Positions 18,196 to 27,421 of a stretch of DNA of 64,000 nucleotides are shown here, piece by piece. The notes under the pieces were generated by a model. It saw nothing but the letters and a program-made list of their open reading frames with translations, did not search any database and was not told the DNA's origin. How positions within the stretch are numbered: the stretch's first letter is position 1; every line of letters begins with the position of its first letter. The translations under genes and the position numbers were made by a program. Location of the stretch: positions 1,736,001 through 1,800,000 of the forward strand of contig NZ_CANLVF010000001.1 in the NCBI RefSeq assembly GCF_947494555.1, written 5' to 3'. Origin of the DNA: an uncultured Roseibium sp. Lineage in GTDB: Bacteria; Pseudomonadota; Alphaproteobacteria; Rhizobiales; Stappiaceae.

Positions 18196-19677
18196 TTACG
18201 TTCCGCAAAAAGTCTGATAAGGGCCGAATTCGCTGGGGGCTGGAGTTGTATACTCGGTAAAACCGGGTCTTTCCGCGAATGGCGATCCGAGCACTTCCAA
18301 GAGTTTTTCCGTCGGCGCAAGATCTCCGTCTTCGGCGGCTGCAAGCGCTTCTTCGACCTTGTGATTTCGTGGAATGTAGACCGGATTTACCGCGTTCATC
18401 AGGTCGGCTGTTTCCACGGCATTCCGGCTGTCCATTGCCAGTCTTTCAGTCCATTTCGAGAGCCAGGCACCGATGCCATCCTGTTCCGGGAAAAGCTGCG
18501 TCACCGGTTCGCGTGCACCTGTTGCTGCGCCGGACAGCCGGCGGAAAAACAGGGTGTAGTCTATCTTGTGTTGAAACAATTGAGTGAGCAGCGCTTCTGC
18601 GAGTTGTTCGTCGCCGTCATCGCGTCCGGTGAGCCCCATCTTTGCGCGCATACCATCCAGCCAGGCTGATTTATAGAGCTCCGGAAAGCGTGCGAGTTCG
18701 TCGCTCACACATTCAACCGCCTTGTCGAGATCGTCCGGATCGATCAATGCCAGGATGGTCTCGGCCAAGCGGGCAAGGTTCCACTGTGCGATGGAAGGTT
18801 GGCGGCCGAATGCATAGCGCCCCTGGTGATCGATTGAGCTGAATACGGCAGCCGGATCATAGGTGTCGATAAACGCGCAAGGTCCATAATCGATCGTCTC
18901 GCCGGAAATCGTCGTGTTGTCCGTGTTCATGACACCGTGCACGAAGCCCACGAGCACCCATTTTGCAATCAGGTTTGCCTGGCGTTCCATCACACGAACA
19001 AAAAGTTTCAGATAGCGGTCTTCCGCATCAGACAAGTCCGGATCATGACGTGCGATGGCGTAGTCAGCCAATTGACGAACTTTTTCCGTGTCGCCACGGG
19101 CTGCGAAAAACTGAAAGGTGCCGACACGCAAGTGACTGCTCGCAACCCGGGTGAGCACGGCACCCGGCTTGGGACCCTCCCTGAAAATCGTTTCGCCCGT
19201 AGTGACCGCAGCCAGGGCACGCGTCGTCGGAATCCCGAGGGCGTACATTGCTTCGCCCATGATGTATTCGCGCAGAACCGGACCAAGAACGGCCTTGCCG
19301 TCTCCGCCGCGCGAAAACGGTGTCGGTCCGGACCCCTTGAGCTGAATGTCGCGCCGCCTTCCATGCCGGTCGATCACTTCTCCAAGCAGAATTGCCCGCC
19401 CGTCACCCAGTTGCGGTGAAAAACCGCCGAACTGATGACCCGCATAGACCTGAGCGAGGGGCGAAGCGCCGTCGGGACTTTGAAGTCCGGCAAAAACGGC
19501 GGCTCCCTCAGCCGTCCGGAGTGCACTGGCATTCAGGCCGAGCTCTTCCGACAGGTCTTCGTTGAAGACAACAAGAGAGGGAGACGGCACTTTTGCCCCT
19601 TCCCAGGCAACGTAAAACCCCGGCAACTCCCGGGCGTAGGTATTGTCGAACTGAAAGAGCGGAGGCGTAGCGGTCAT
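18196..19677 (-). CDS. selO: protein adenylyltransferase SelO (YdiU family)
   Basis: SelO is a pseudokinase-fold enzyme that transfers AMP from ATP to Ser, Thr or Tyr of target proteins, with links to redox stress. Characteristic blocks are QLGDGRAILLGEV, DIQLKGSGPTPFSRGGDGKAVLGPVLREY and HGVMNTDNTTISGETIDYGPCAFID (metal-binding D-Y-G-P). I use the ATG ending at 19677 (493 residues) because AGGA lies about 8 bases ahead; another ATG lies 7 codons upstream. Bacterial SelO uses Cys or nothing in place of the eukaryotic selenocysteine; here the C-terminus ends FGPYQTFCGT, with a Cys near the end. Convergent with tetR. Confidence 0.93.
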   Translation of the reverse strand: MTATPPLFQFDNTYARELPGFYVAWEGAKVPSPSLVVFNEDLSEELGLNASALRTAEGAAVFAGLQSPDGASPLAQVYAGHQFGGFSPQLGDGRAILLGEVIDRHGRRRDIQLKGSGPTPFSRGGDGKAVLGPVLREYIMGEAMYALGIPTTRALAAVTTGETIFREGPKPGAVLTRVASSHLRVGTFQFFAARGDTEKVRQLADYAIARHDPDLSDAEDRYLKLFVRVMERQANLIAKWVLVGFVHGVMNTDNTTISGETIDYGPCAFIDTYDPAAVFSSIDHQGRYAFGRQPSIAQWNLARLAETILALIDPDDLDKAVECVSDELARFPELYKSAWLDGMRAKMGLTGRDDGDEQLAEALLTQLFQHKIDYTLFFRRLSGAATGAREPVTQLFPEQDGIGAWLSKWTERLAMDSRNAVETADLMNAVNPVYIPRNHKVEEALAAAEDGDLAPTEKLLEVLGSPFAERPGFTEYTTPAPSEFGPYQTFCGT

Positions 19678-20472
19678 GCGCGGGTCCTGGTGGCACAAAT
19701 CGGGGAAAACAATGTCTTGCCCGCCAATATATAGGATCTGCCCAAAAGATTCCGAGACCGTTCTCAGGCCTCGGTACAGGGTGCAAATCGGAAGTTTCCG
19801 GAGTGAGAAATCTTTCCGATCTTGCTAGTGGCCTTTCGAGGTAGACCCATGTTGAACCAATCATGCGTTTTGGTTCGGGCTGTAGGTAAAAAAGTCCTCT
19901 GTTTCCAGCATGAACGGGACGAGAAGCAGGTTCCTCGCTGTGTTCCGTCCGCGATATGGCCGTGCAAGATATTCCGCTCTGTTTGCCCTGGCAAACGGCA
20001 TCGACAGTCACTGAAAGTACGTTGTCGATTGGATGCCGGATACCCTGATTTCCAGCGCTCAGCCCTGAGCGTCGCAGACCTACGTTGCCAGTTGATCCGA
20101 AATTCGAAATTGATAGCGGGTACATTCGTGTTTGATAAGCCCTTCCGGGTGGTAAGGAATATCGTGCTGTTCACAACAAGAATGCACAGTTGGCATCGAA
20201 AGATTGAGTGTAAGGACTAGCTGCACCACGATTATATCCTGCGCGATGAGATCGTCTTTTATGGTTCTCGCATGTAGATGCATGACCCTTTGAGTTCGGC
20301 TGGCGCAATCTTTATTGGCGTGGCTGGAATATTAAACTGTTTTCGCCGAACCAAAACGCGACTGTCAGCTGCCTGGCAATAATAAATATCGATTTTTTCC
20401 AAATTGATAAGATCTACCTTAATCAATGCGGCGTAGTGACACTGTAATCAAGCGACACTAGGAGTAGATGTC
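19678..20472. other. intergenic region, nothing recognised
   Basis: About 800 bp between divergent genes. A short hairpin (GAACCAA/TTGGTTC, 19854-19876) is visible. Possible frames on both strands show no family resemblance or plausible ribosome binding site. The last 150 bp before 20473 are AT-rich and probably hold the promoter of the fasciclin gene. Confidence 0.5.
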
Positions 20473-20982
20473 ATGAAAAAGAGCCTTACGGCCCTTGCAG
20501 GAGCAGTGTGTCTTTTTGCCAGTCAAGCAAACGCCAACACAATTGTTGATATAGCTGCGGGTGATGAGCGTTTCAGTACTTTGGTTGCCGCAGTACAGGC
20601 GGCGGGATTGCAGGATGCGTTGCAAGGCCCTGGTCCTTTTACAGTCTTCGCGCCAGTCAATGACGCTTTTGCCGCATTGCCTGATGGGACCGTTGAAACT
20701 CTGCTGAAACCGGAAAATAAGGATCAGCTCACCAATGTGCTGCTGTACCATGTCGATGACCGCAAGCTGACATCTAACCAGATCCCGGTCGGATCCAACT
20801 ATTTCAAGCCGCTCTTGACGAGCGAACGGACCTGCATCACGCGCTCCGGCAGCGGCGTTGACATTGCCGACGGCACCGGTTCGACCGCGAACGTCATTAT
20901 AGCCGACATCCAGGCCGACAACGGCGTGATCCACGTGATCGACAAGGTTCTTTTGCCGGGAGAGCGTCCCGACTGCCACTAG
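20473..20982 (+). CDS. secreted fasciclin (FAS1) domain protein
   Basis: A 169-residue protein with a signal peptide (MKKSLTALAGAVCLFASQANA) and one FAS1 domain. It shows TIVDIAAGDERFSTLVAAVQAAGL, then the H1 box GPFTVFAPVNDAFAALP and the H2-like VLLYHVDDRKLTS, with the terminal IHVIDKVLLP. FAS1 domains mediate adhesion, and bacterial single-domain forms are periplasmic or extracellular. AGGAG lies ahead of the ATG. Two cysteines in the second half may form a disulfide. Confidence 0.9.
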   Translation: MKKSLTALAGAVCLFASQANANTIVDIAAGDERFSTLVAAVQAAGLQDALQGPGPFTVFAPVNDAFAALPDGTVETLLKPENKDQLTNVLLYHVDDRKLTSNQIPVGSNYFKPLLTSERTCITRSGSGVDIADGTGSTANVIIADIQADNGVIHVIDKVLLPGERPDCH

Positions 20983-20991
20983 GCGACTTGA

Positions 20992-21015
20992 AGGAACCGG
21001 CGAAGTCCGGTTCCT
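20992..21015 (+). terminator. terminator-like hairpin after the fasciclin gene
   Basis: Nine-base-pair stem AGGAACCGG / CCGGTTCCT with loop CGAAGT, 10 bp after the stop. It has no T tract, so termination is uncertain. Confidence 0.5.
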
Positions 21016-21182
21016 GGAGCATGAAACTCAAGAGCATCAAGTCAGGTCCTCCGGTTGTTCCGGTGGGCCTTTTTCATCGATTTTGTGATGATTGCAGGGT
21101 GTTTTCGAACCGCTCCGCAAATCAGGTCTTGGCAGGCGATGATATTTGCCCGAATGATTTCGCTCACTTCGGGAGATAAAGA

Positions 21183-22172
21183 ATGCGTGCCATCACATAC
21201 AGCCGCTTTGGAGCAACAAAAGACGTTCTGAAACTGGAGGATCTTGCGGCTCCTCAAGCGGCTGAGGGCGAGGTGCTCGTGCGGCTCAAGACCTCGGGCG
21301 TCAATCCATCAGATATTCGCGCGCGCGCAGGCGGTCGTCCTGGTGTCACCGAGCCGCCATTTCCAACGATTGTGCCGCACAGTGACGGAGCAGGCGTGAT
21401 CGAGGCGGTCGGGTCGGGTGTCCCGGAAAGCCGGATTGGGGAACGCGTTTGGATCTGGAACGGACAATGGCAGCGCGCATTCGGGACCGCTGCAGAGTAC
21501 ATTGCCCTTCCTGCGGAGCAAGCCGTGAAATTGCCGGACAACGTTGGCTTTGAAGCTGGCGCGGTCCTTGGCATACCGGGTCTCACGGCGTGTCATTCCG
21601 TTCTGGGTGGTGGCGCTGTTGAGGGCAAGACCGTTCTTGTGAGCGGCGGGGCAGGGACTGTCGGCCGGCTTGCGATCCAGGTGGCGGTTGCTTCCGGAGC
21701 AAAGGTTCTTGCCACGGCACGAGGCGAAGACGGACAAAGAGCGGCGCGCGAGGCAGGCGCTGAACGTGTTTTCGATTATTCCGATCATGATCTGGCAGAT
21801 CAGATCCTGGATGCGACGGCTGGCGTGCCTGTTGATCGCATCGTTGAGGTTGAGTTCGGCAAGAATGTAGAGACAAATACCAAGGTCATTGCCGAAAGGG
21901 GAACCATTGCGGCTTTTGGCTCGGCCAAGGAGATGACTCCCGTCCTGCCGTTTTATCCCCTGATGTTCAAGGCGGTCACCATCGACCTGGTTCTGGTCTA
22001 TCTCTTGTCGGCGACAGAGCGTTTGGCCGCTGTCGAGAATCTCACGACGCTTCTGCAAAATGAAACGCTCGACATTCGGATTTCCAAAGTGTTGCCGCTC
22101 GAAGAGTGTGCTTCGGCGCACGACATGATCGCAGCCGGGGAACGAGCCGGATCTGTCATTCTCACTCTATGA
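21183..22172 (+). CDS. zinc-independent quinone oxidoreductase (MDR superfamily)
   Basis: A 329-residue medium-chain dehydrogenase/reductase of the NADPH:quinone reductase (QOR) type. It shows the GroES-like N domain (GEVLVRLKTSGVNPSDIRARAG), the family motif VPHSDGAGVIEAVGSGV, and the nucleotide-binding fold VSGGAGTVGRLAIQVA with a downstream ATARGEDGQ that fits NADPH. Zinc-ligand cysteines are absent, as in QORs. It should reduce quinones or enones by hydride transfer. It precedes the thiolase gene on the same strand with a gap of about 140 bp, so the two may or may not share a transcript. Confidence 0.88.
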   Translation: MRAITYSRFGATKDVLKLEDLAAPQAAEGEVLVRLKTSGVNPSDIRARAGGRPGVTEPPFPTIVPHSDGAGVIEAVGSGVPESRIGERVWIWNGQWQRAFGTAAEYIALPAEQAVKLPDNVGFEAGAVLGIPGLTACHSVLGGGAVEGKTVLVSGGAGTVGRLAIQVAVASGAKVLATARGEDGQRAAREAGAERVFDYSDHDLADQILDATAGVPVDRIVEVEFGKNVETNTKVIAERGTIAAFGSAKEMTPVLPFYPLMFKAVTIDLVLVYLLSATERLAAVENLTTLLQNETLDIRISKVLPLEECASAHDMIAAGERAGSVILTL

Positions 22173-22313
22173 CACTGCTCGCGAAGGATTGACTGGCTGT
22201 TTGGCCAGATTGCGCGCGCTCACAGTCCGGGGCACATTGTTGTGGCAAACATAGCGGATGACCGGGGTGGGCTCTGTTGTCGGCAGAGCGCTCGGAACAA
22301 AGGAACCGGATCG

Positions 22314-23495
22314 ATGAAAGAGATCGTCATAGCAAGCGCAGCGCGCACGGCCGTCGGCAGCTTTGGAGGCGCGCTCAAGGACACGCCACCCTGCGAGCTC
22401 GCAACGACGGTTGCCAAGTCTGCGATTGAACGGGCCGGTGTTGAGGCGGATCAGGTCGATCAGGCCTTCTTTGGCAACGTGATCCACACGGAACCACGGG
22501 ACATGTATCTTTCCCGCGTCGCATCGCGGCAGGCTGGCGTGCCTGATCATGCGCCCGCCCTGACGATGAACCGGTTATGCGGAAGCGGGCTTCAGGCGAT
22601 CGTGTCCGCCGTTCAGGCGATTTCCATGGAAGACGGAGACGTGGCACTTGTGGGCGGCGCGGAAAACATGAGCCGCGCAGGTTACCAGTTGCCCGGCGCA
22701 CGCTGGGGGCAGCGCATGGCCGATGCGCAGGTCGTCGACATGATGATCGGCGCGCTGCACGATCCGTTCGGAATAGGCCACATGGGTGTGACGGCCGAAA
22801 ACGTTGCCGAACGCTACGACATCACCCGGGCGCGGCAGGATGAGTTTGCGGTTGAAAGCCATCGCCGTGCGAGTGAGGCCATTCGCGATGGGCGTTTCAA
22901 GGATCAGATCGTTCCGCTCACCGTCGGACGCCGCGGCAAGGAAAAGACCTTCGATACAGACGAGCATGTGCGTCACGAGGCGAAGATTGAGGACATGTCG
23001 GGGCTTCGCCCGGTTTTCAAACGAGACGGAATGGTGACAGCGGGAAATGCCTCCGGCCTCAATGATGGTGCGGCGGCCATTATCCTGTTGTCTGCGGACA
23101 AAGCCGCCGAGCTCGGAGTGAAGCCGCTTGCACGGATCCGCTCATACGGTGTTGCAGGGGTGGATCCGGCTGTCATGGGAATTGGCCCGGTTCCGGCCAT
23201 GCAGATCGCCATGAAAAGAGCAAACGTGACGGCACAGGATCTGGATATTGTCGAATCCAACGAGGCGTTTGCAGCACAGGCCTGTGCTGTCAACGATTTG
23301 CTCGGGCTTCCGGCAGAAAAGGTCAACCCGAATGGGGGTGCGGTTGCGCTCGGACATCCGATTGGCGCAACTGGCGCGATCCTGATGACGAAGCTTGTTT
23401 ATGAACTCAACAGAACCGGAAAATCACTTGGTGCTGCAACCATGTGTATCGGTGGCGGGCAGGGCATTGCCGTCATTGTCGAGAACCTGTCTTAG
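22314..23495 (+). CDS. thiolase (acetyl-CoA C-acyltransferase, BktB-like)
   Basis: A 393-residue thiolase that condenses or cleaves acyl-CoA and acetyl-CoA. The start at 22314 has AAAGGA 9 bases upstream and matches the family beginning MKEIVIASAARTAVGSFGG. Catalytic residues are intact: Cys89 in NRLCGSGLQA, His in LGHPIGATGA, and Cys in MCIGGGQG near the end. The segment ARWGQRMADAQVVDMM resembles the BktB/PhaA branch that supplies polyhydroxyalkanoate synthesis. That would fit the phasin gene in this window, but beta-oxidation is equally possible. Confidence 0.92.
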   Translation: MKEIVIASAARTAVGSFGGALKDTPPCELATTVAKSAIERAGVEADQVDQAFFGNVIHTEPRDMYLSRVASRQAGVPDHAPALTMNRLCGSGLQAIVSAVQAISMEDGDVALVGGAENMSRAGYQLPGARWGQRMADAQVVDMMIGALHDPFGIGHMGVTAENVAERYDITRARQDEFAVESHRRASEAIRDGRFKDQIVPLTVGRRGKEKTFDTDEHVRHEAKIEDMSGLRPVFKRDGMVTAGNASGLNDGAAAIILLSADKAAELGVKPLARIRSYGVAGVDPAVMGIGPVPAMQIAMKRANVTAQDLDIVESNEAFAAQACAVNDLLGLPAEKVNPNGGAVALGHPIGATGAILMTKLVYELNRTGKSLGAATMCIGGGQGIAVIVENLS

Positions 23496-23617
23496 CGAGC
23501 GGTAGAGACAAGCCCGGTTTCATAGCGAGAATCGGAGAGTGATTTGAATACACTATGGCGATGCGGTTATCTGCCAATTCATCTCGATTGGTGTGCATAG
23601 ATCGTAGGATTTTCCTG

Positions 23618-24160
23618 ATGAAAACCATTGTCGCGGCTTTGCTTTTTGCAGCCATGATCGGTTCCGCATACGCGGTTGATCCAGGGGATTGGGAAACCAA
23701 ACCGCCCGATCCCACGCAGACGTCAAAAGAATGTCCCGATGGCGAAGCCTGGGACGACAAGACCAAAAAATGTGTTGAACTGGACGCACATCTATTCAAC
23801 GACGCCGATCGCTATCGGGCCGCACGGGAGCTTGCCTATGCCGGAAGATACGTCGCCGCGGGCCTCGCGCTCGACGCGATGACGGATCAGACCGACACCG
23901 TTGTGCTTACATATCGCGGTTTCATCGCACGCAAGTCTGGCGACTGGGCCGCGGCTGAAGCTTTCTACGGTTTGGCGCTCGCAGCGAACCCTGACAACCT
24001 GTTTGCCCGGTCCTACCTGGGAATGGGACTGGTGGATCAGGGAGATCCGGGAGCTGCGCGTGTGCAGCTCGCTGAGATTCGCGCGCGCGGCGGTCGCGAA
24101 ACCTGGCCGGAGCGAGCACTGCTCATGTCTATCCGCTCTGGCGGAGGTGCATTCTACTAG
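23618..24160 (+). CDS. exported tetratricopeptide-repeat protein
   Basis: A 180-residue protein with a signal peptide (MKTIVAALLFAAMIGSAYA). After an acidic segment with two cysteines (KECPDGEAWDDKTKKCVEL), it has TPR helices: DRYRAARELAYAGRYVAAGLALDAM, then TYRGFIARKSGDWAAAEAFYGLALAANPDNLFARSYLGMGLVDQGD. TPRs bind proteins, so it is likely a periplasmic scaffold; the partner is unknown. I chose the ATG at 23618 because it begins the signal peptide. It is followed by other small exported proteins and a sigma/anti-sigma pair, all on one strand. Confidence 0.8.
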   Translation: MKTIVAALLFAAMIGSAYAVDPGDWETKPPDPTQTSKECPDGEAWDDKTKKCVELDAHLFNDADRYRAARELAYAGRYVAAGLALDAMTDQTDTVVLTYRGFIARKSGDWAAAEAFYGLALAANPDNLFARSYLGMGLVDQGDPGAARVQLAEIRARGGRETWPERALLMSIRSGGGAFY

Positions 24161-24281
24161 TGCAGGAAAAGCTTGTGTCCCGGCCTAAAAAAATGCTGGT
24201 AAAAAAATTTTCCAAAGAGATGAATAAATCAGTTTCCCCCGTGTCTACAGGGCATCGCTGGAAAACGGGAGGAAAGTTATT

Positions 24282-24725
24282 ATGAAATTTGTTGTTGCGC
24301 CTATGGTGATTGCCTTGGGCATGTTCGGAACGCAGGCTATTGCCGGAGACACGCCGGCCAATCCGGATGCCAAAGTCTATTTCGTCAACCTTGAGGACGG
24401 GGCCAAGGTGTCTGGTCCGGTGAAAGTCGTCTTCGGCCTGTCCGGAATGGGCGTTGCTCCTGCGGGAATTGAAAAGGAAAACACCGGGCATCACCATCTG
24501 TTTGTCAACCGGCCGCCGGTTGGTGAAGGCGAGGACGGTGCTGACGAGTTCGTTTACAACATACCGGCCGACGAGAACCACATCCATTATGGTGGTGGTC
24601 AGACTGAAGCCGTCGTGGAATTGTCACCTGGAACCCACACGCTGCAACTGGTGCTTGGCGACCTCAATCACATTCCGCATGATCCTCCGATCTATTCGGA
24701 TGTCATCACCATTACGGTGGAATAA
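24282..24725 (+). CDS. DUF4399 domain protein, exported
   Basis: A 147-residue protein with a signal peptide (MKFVVAPMVIALGMFGTQAIA). The mature part fits DUF4399: VYFVNLEDGAKVSGPVKVVFGLSGMGVAPAG, then the His-rich ENTGHHHLFVN and ENHIHYGGGQTE, ending LSPGTHTLQLVLGDLNHIPHDPP. The conserved histidines suggest metal binding, but no function is established. A GGGAGGAAAG ribosome binding site precedes the ATG. A GC-rich hairpin separates it from the sigma factor gene. Confidence 0.88.
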   Translation: MKFVVAPMVIALGMFGTQAIAGDTPANPDAKVYFVNLEDGAKVSGPVKVVFGLSGMGVAPAGIEKENTGHHHLFVNRPPVGEGEDGADEFVYNIPADENHIHYGGGQTEAVVELSPGTHTLQLVLGDLNHIPHDPPIYSDVITITVE

Positions 24726-24737
24726 GATCCGGCGTGT

Positions 24738-24761
24738 GCCGGCGGCCGCCGCGCCGCCGGC
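24738..24761 (+). terminator. GC-rich hairpin between DUF4399 and sigma factor genes
   Basis: Perfect 9-bp stem GCCGGCGGC / GCCGCCGGC with a 6-base loop. There is no T tract, so it may be a weak terminator or an mRNA processing/attenuation element before the sigma gene. Confidence 0.45.
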
Positions 24762-24776
24762 AGGCAGGGAAAAGAT

Positions 24777-25295
24777 ATGAAGCCACGCTCCGTCAGGGAT
24801 ATGTTGCCAAGGGCATTGCCATCGATCTGGCGCTTTGCGCTCAGCTTGACGGGCGACATAGAAATGACCAACGATCTGTCCCAGTCGACGTGCCTGCGCG
24901 CCGTTGAGAAGGCGGACCAGTTTCGCTCCGCGGGAAGCTTTGAAGGGTGGTGCCTGCAAATCTGCCGGTCGATTTGGCTGAACGAGCTTCGCAGCCGCGC
25001 AAGCAGGCAAGACAAGGCCTTTGCGACGGTCGATGTCGACCAACTTCCCGATATTGCGCCCGGTATAGAGCAGAACCTTTTTGCCAGGGAGATCATCTCC
25101 AAGGTGATGGCATTGCCTGACGCACAGCGCAGCGCAGTAGAGCTGGTATTCGTCCAGCAATTCACTTACTCGGAAGCGGCTGTGATCCTGGATGTTCCGA
25201 TCGGCACCGTGATGAGCCGCCTGCACGCGGCACGAAAAGTCTTGAGAAAATACGCAGACGTGACACTTGGAGAGAGCAGAAAGGAGCAGAAATGA
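24777..25295 (+). CDS. ECF-type RNA polymerase sigma factor
   Basis: A 172-residue sigma-70 family protein with only regions 2 and 4. Region 2 spans about residues 15-80 (SLTGDIEMTNDLSQSTCLRAVEKADQF and SFEGWCLQICRSIWLNELRSR). Region 4 spans about 105-160 (ALPDAQRSAVELVFVQQFTYSEAAVILDVPIGTVMSRLHAARKVLR). It directs RNA polymerase to an extracytoplasmic-function regulon. Its stop overlaps the start of the anti-sigma gene (ATGA), the standard coupling for such pairs. The short DUF4399 and TPR genes upstream may be regulon members, but no shared promoter motif was identified. Confidence 0.9.
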   Translation: MKPRSVRDMLPRALPSIWRFALSLTGDIEMTNDLSQSTCLRAVEKADQFRSAGSFEGWCLQICRSIWLNELRSRASRQDKAFATVDVDQLPDIAPGIEQNLFAREIISKVMALPDAQRSAVELVFVQQFTYSEAAVILDVPIGTVMSRLHAARKVLRKYADVTLGESRKEQK

Positions 25296-26035
25296 CCTAT
25301 TCGGATCAAGAACTTCTGGCCTTTCTGAATGGAGAGCTGGATGACAGGCGCGCTGGCGAAATAGAGCAGACAATGCGCGTTGATCAGGATCTGGAAAGCC
25401 GTGTCATGGCGCTCGACCCGGTCGCTGGTCCGGTGCGCGATGCCATGATGTCGTTGCCGGGGGATCAGGTCTTGAGGCGTATTGAAGATGCCGCGCTTTC
25501 GCCACGGCAAAGCCAGCGAGAGAGCCGCCACCTTGCTCGGTTTGCCGCGGTCTTGGTTCTTGGGGCGACACTTGGGGCAGGCGCGATGTGGCTCGGCACG
25601 CCTAGGGCCGACGACTGGCGTGGCCGCGTTGCTCAATATCAGTCACTCTATGTTGCCGATACCGTCCGTTTGACCACGGCGTCGTCTGACGCCCTCACTC
25701 GTCAGATCGGAGCGGCCGCCGATTCTCTCGGGCGTCCGCTCGACCTGTCGGCACTGGAGGCTCCTTCTTCGCTGAAGCTTGCCAGGGTGCAGGTACTCGG
25801 GCTCGACGAAGCCCCGCTTATCCAGATCGTTTACACGGATGACGACGGCAAGCCCTACGCGCTCTGCATCACCACGGGCGGCGAGGGTGATGAAGGGAGC
25901 GATGCGAGCTCAGAGATGCTGCACGGACTTGCCACCACAGCCTGGCAGGATGGCGACTTTCGCTTCATTTTCGTTGGCGGAGAGGACCTTTCCAAGACCG
26001 GCCGGATCGCGGACCAGCTCAAGGCCGTGCTCTGA
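25292..26035 (+). CDS. membrane anti-sigma factor
   Basis: A 247-residue protein. Its N-terminal region (TYSDQELLAFLNGELDDRRAGEIEQTMRVD) is the anti-sigma zinc-finger-like fold, but no H-x-x-x-C-x-x-C motif is present, so it is the zinc-free type. A single transmembrane segment lies near residues 88-108 (ARFAAVLVLGATLGAGAMWLG), with a periplasmic domain behind it. It overlaps the ECF sigma gene by four bases and should hold that sigma factor inactive at the membrane until an envelope signal triggers its release. Confidence 0.87.
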   Translation: MTYSDQELLAFLNGELDDRRAGEIEQTMRVDQDLESRVMALDPVAGPVRDAMMSLPGDQVLRRIEDAALSPRQSQRESRHLARFAAVLVLGATLGAGAMWLGTPRADDWRGRVAQYQSLYVADTVRLTTASSDALTRQIGAAADSLGRPLDLSALEAPSSLKLARVQVLGLDEAPLIQIVYTDDDGKPYALCITTGGEGDEGSDASSEMLHGLATTAWQDGDFRFIFVGGEDLSKTGRIADQLKAVL

Positions 26036-26098
26036 TAGTGTCGGCATTGTACAGGCGGCGACCTTGAAAATGGCCAATTGATTTTTGCAAAGGTCTTC

Positions 26099-27097
26099 TC
26101 AGCAATAGCGTTCCGGACCGATCCATTGCGCAACCGAGTAACGATCTCCGTGGGCCCAGCCGACTGGTAGTGCCTCATCGATACGCTCAAGATCGGTTTC
26201 TGAGAGCTTGAGGTCCGCACCGGAGATGCATTCGCGCAAATGGTCCACCGATCTTGTTCCCGGGATTGGGATCACGTGGGATCCACGGGAGAGCAGCCAG
26301 GCATTTGCCAGTCCAGCTGCTGACGTTCCCATCTCTGCAGCAAGGTTTCGAAAACCCTCCATCATGCGCAGGTTCTCGCTCAGGTTCGGCTCCTTGAAGC
26401 GAGGATTACCGGCAAGGAACGGCAGGTCAGGGATACGCTCACGCGGGATGGGATTGTCCGTCAGCAGCGACCGGCCGACGGGGGAAAAAGCAACCATTGC
26501 AACACCGAGTTCCGCACATGTCTGGACCAGTCCGAGGTCCGGTGCCCTTGTGGAGAGGGAATACTCCGATTGCACAGCTGCGATTGGGAAGGCCTTCATC
26601 GCACGGCGCAGTGTGGTAGGGGCAATTTCCGATAAACCAATTGCACGCGTCTTGCCTTTTTCCACGAGCCGCCCGAGATTTTGCGCCGTTTCTTCCGGCG
26701 TGAAGCGGATGTCACGGCGGTGTGCGTAAAACAGGTCGACATGGTCCAGTCCCAGCCGCTGAAGAGACTTGTCCAATTCCGCTTCAAGATGCTCGGCGGA
26801 ATTGTCGAAGACCCGGTTGCCGTTCTGGTCTTTGGTGATGGTTGCCTTTGTCGCGATGATAAACTCGTCACGGGCAGCAGGATTGACCCTCAGATAAGAA
26901 CCGATCGCGTTCTCCGATTTCCCCATGCCGTAGATATTTGCGGTATCGAGATGGGTGACACCCAGATCCCGACAGGCATTCAGGACGGCGTGGCTTTCTG
27001 CTTCGTTGGTCGGCCCGTACATGTCGGTGAAAGACATAGCGCCATATCCAATTGCGCTGATTTCGGGCCCGTTGGCACCCAATTTGCGTTTTTCCAT
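26099..27097 (-). CDS. aldo/keto reductase
   Basis: A 332-residue (alpha/beta)8-barrel oxidoreductase using NADPH. Motifs include LGANGPEISAIGYGAMSF at the start, the catalytic Asp and Tyr in THLDTANIYGMGKSENAIG, the Lys in FIIATKATI and the His in VDLFYAHRRD. IPIPGTRSVDHLRECI near the C-terminus contacts the cofactor phosphate. It resembles the AKR13-like (YakC) branch that reduces aldehydes. Convergent with the anti-sigma gene; monocistronic. Confidence 0.92.
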   Translation of the reverse strand: MEKRKLGANGPEISAIGYGAMSFTDMYGPTNEAESHAVLNACRDLGVTHLDTANIYGMGKSENAIGSYLRVNPAARDEFIIATKATITKDQNGNRVFDNSAEHLEAELDKSLQRLGLDHVDLFYAHRRDIRFTPEETAQNLGRLVEKGKTRAIGLSEIAPTTLRRAMKAFPIAAVQSEYSLSTRAPDLGLVQTCAELGVAMVAFSPVGRSLLTDNPIPRERIPDLPFLAGNPRFKEPNLSENLRMMEGFRNLAAEMGTSAAGLANAWLLSRGSHVIPIPGTRSVDHLRECISGADLKLSETDLERIDEALPVGWAHGDRYSVAQWIGPERYC

Positions 27098-27421
27098 CTT
27101 TGCTTCTGCCTGTTGAAAACGTTGGAGAATTCTGTCGTTGCCGACAGGTTAAAGTACAAGGGCCCGAAACGAAACCCGCGCGTTACCGGACACCGCGACC
27201 GGAGTCATTACTCCTGGATGTCGCGCCTTCAGGACTGGTCTGTTCATACGCGTCGGCTATTGAGCATCTGTTGCCCGGCCGCAAACCTCCGTGTGAAAGA
27301 GGCCGGAGCAAATGTCGTCCAGTGCGCGTACCGTGACGGTCGCTTGACCTTCACGGGACGCAAATGCGCCAACCCGTTGGCGCGAGGCAAACCGCAAGAC
27401 CGAATGATCTTGCGATTTGTC
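27098..27421. other. intergenic region, nothing recognised
   Basis: About 320 bp between the aldo/keto reductase start and the ABC exporter stop, two genes on the same strand. It presumably holds the reductase promoter. No hairpin or operator stood out. Confidence 0.5.

Noticed and set aside
19822..20220. open frame of 132 codons in the gap before the fasciclin gene
   Set aside because: No ribosome binding site, irregular composition and no recognisable family.
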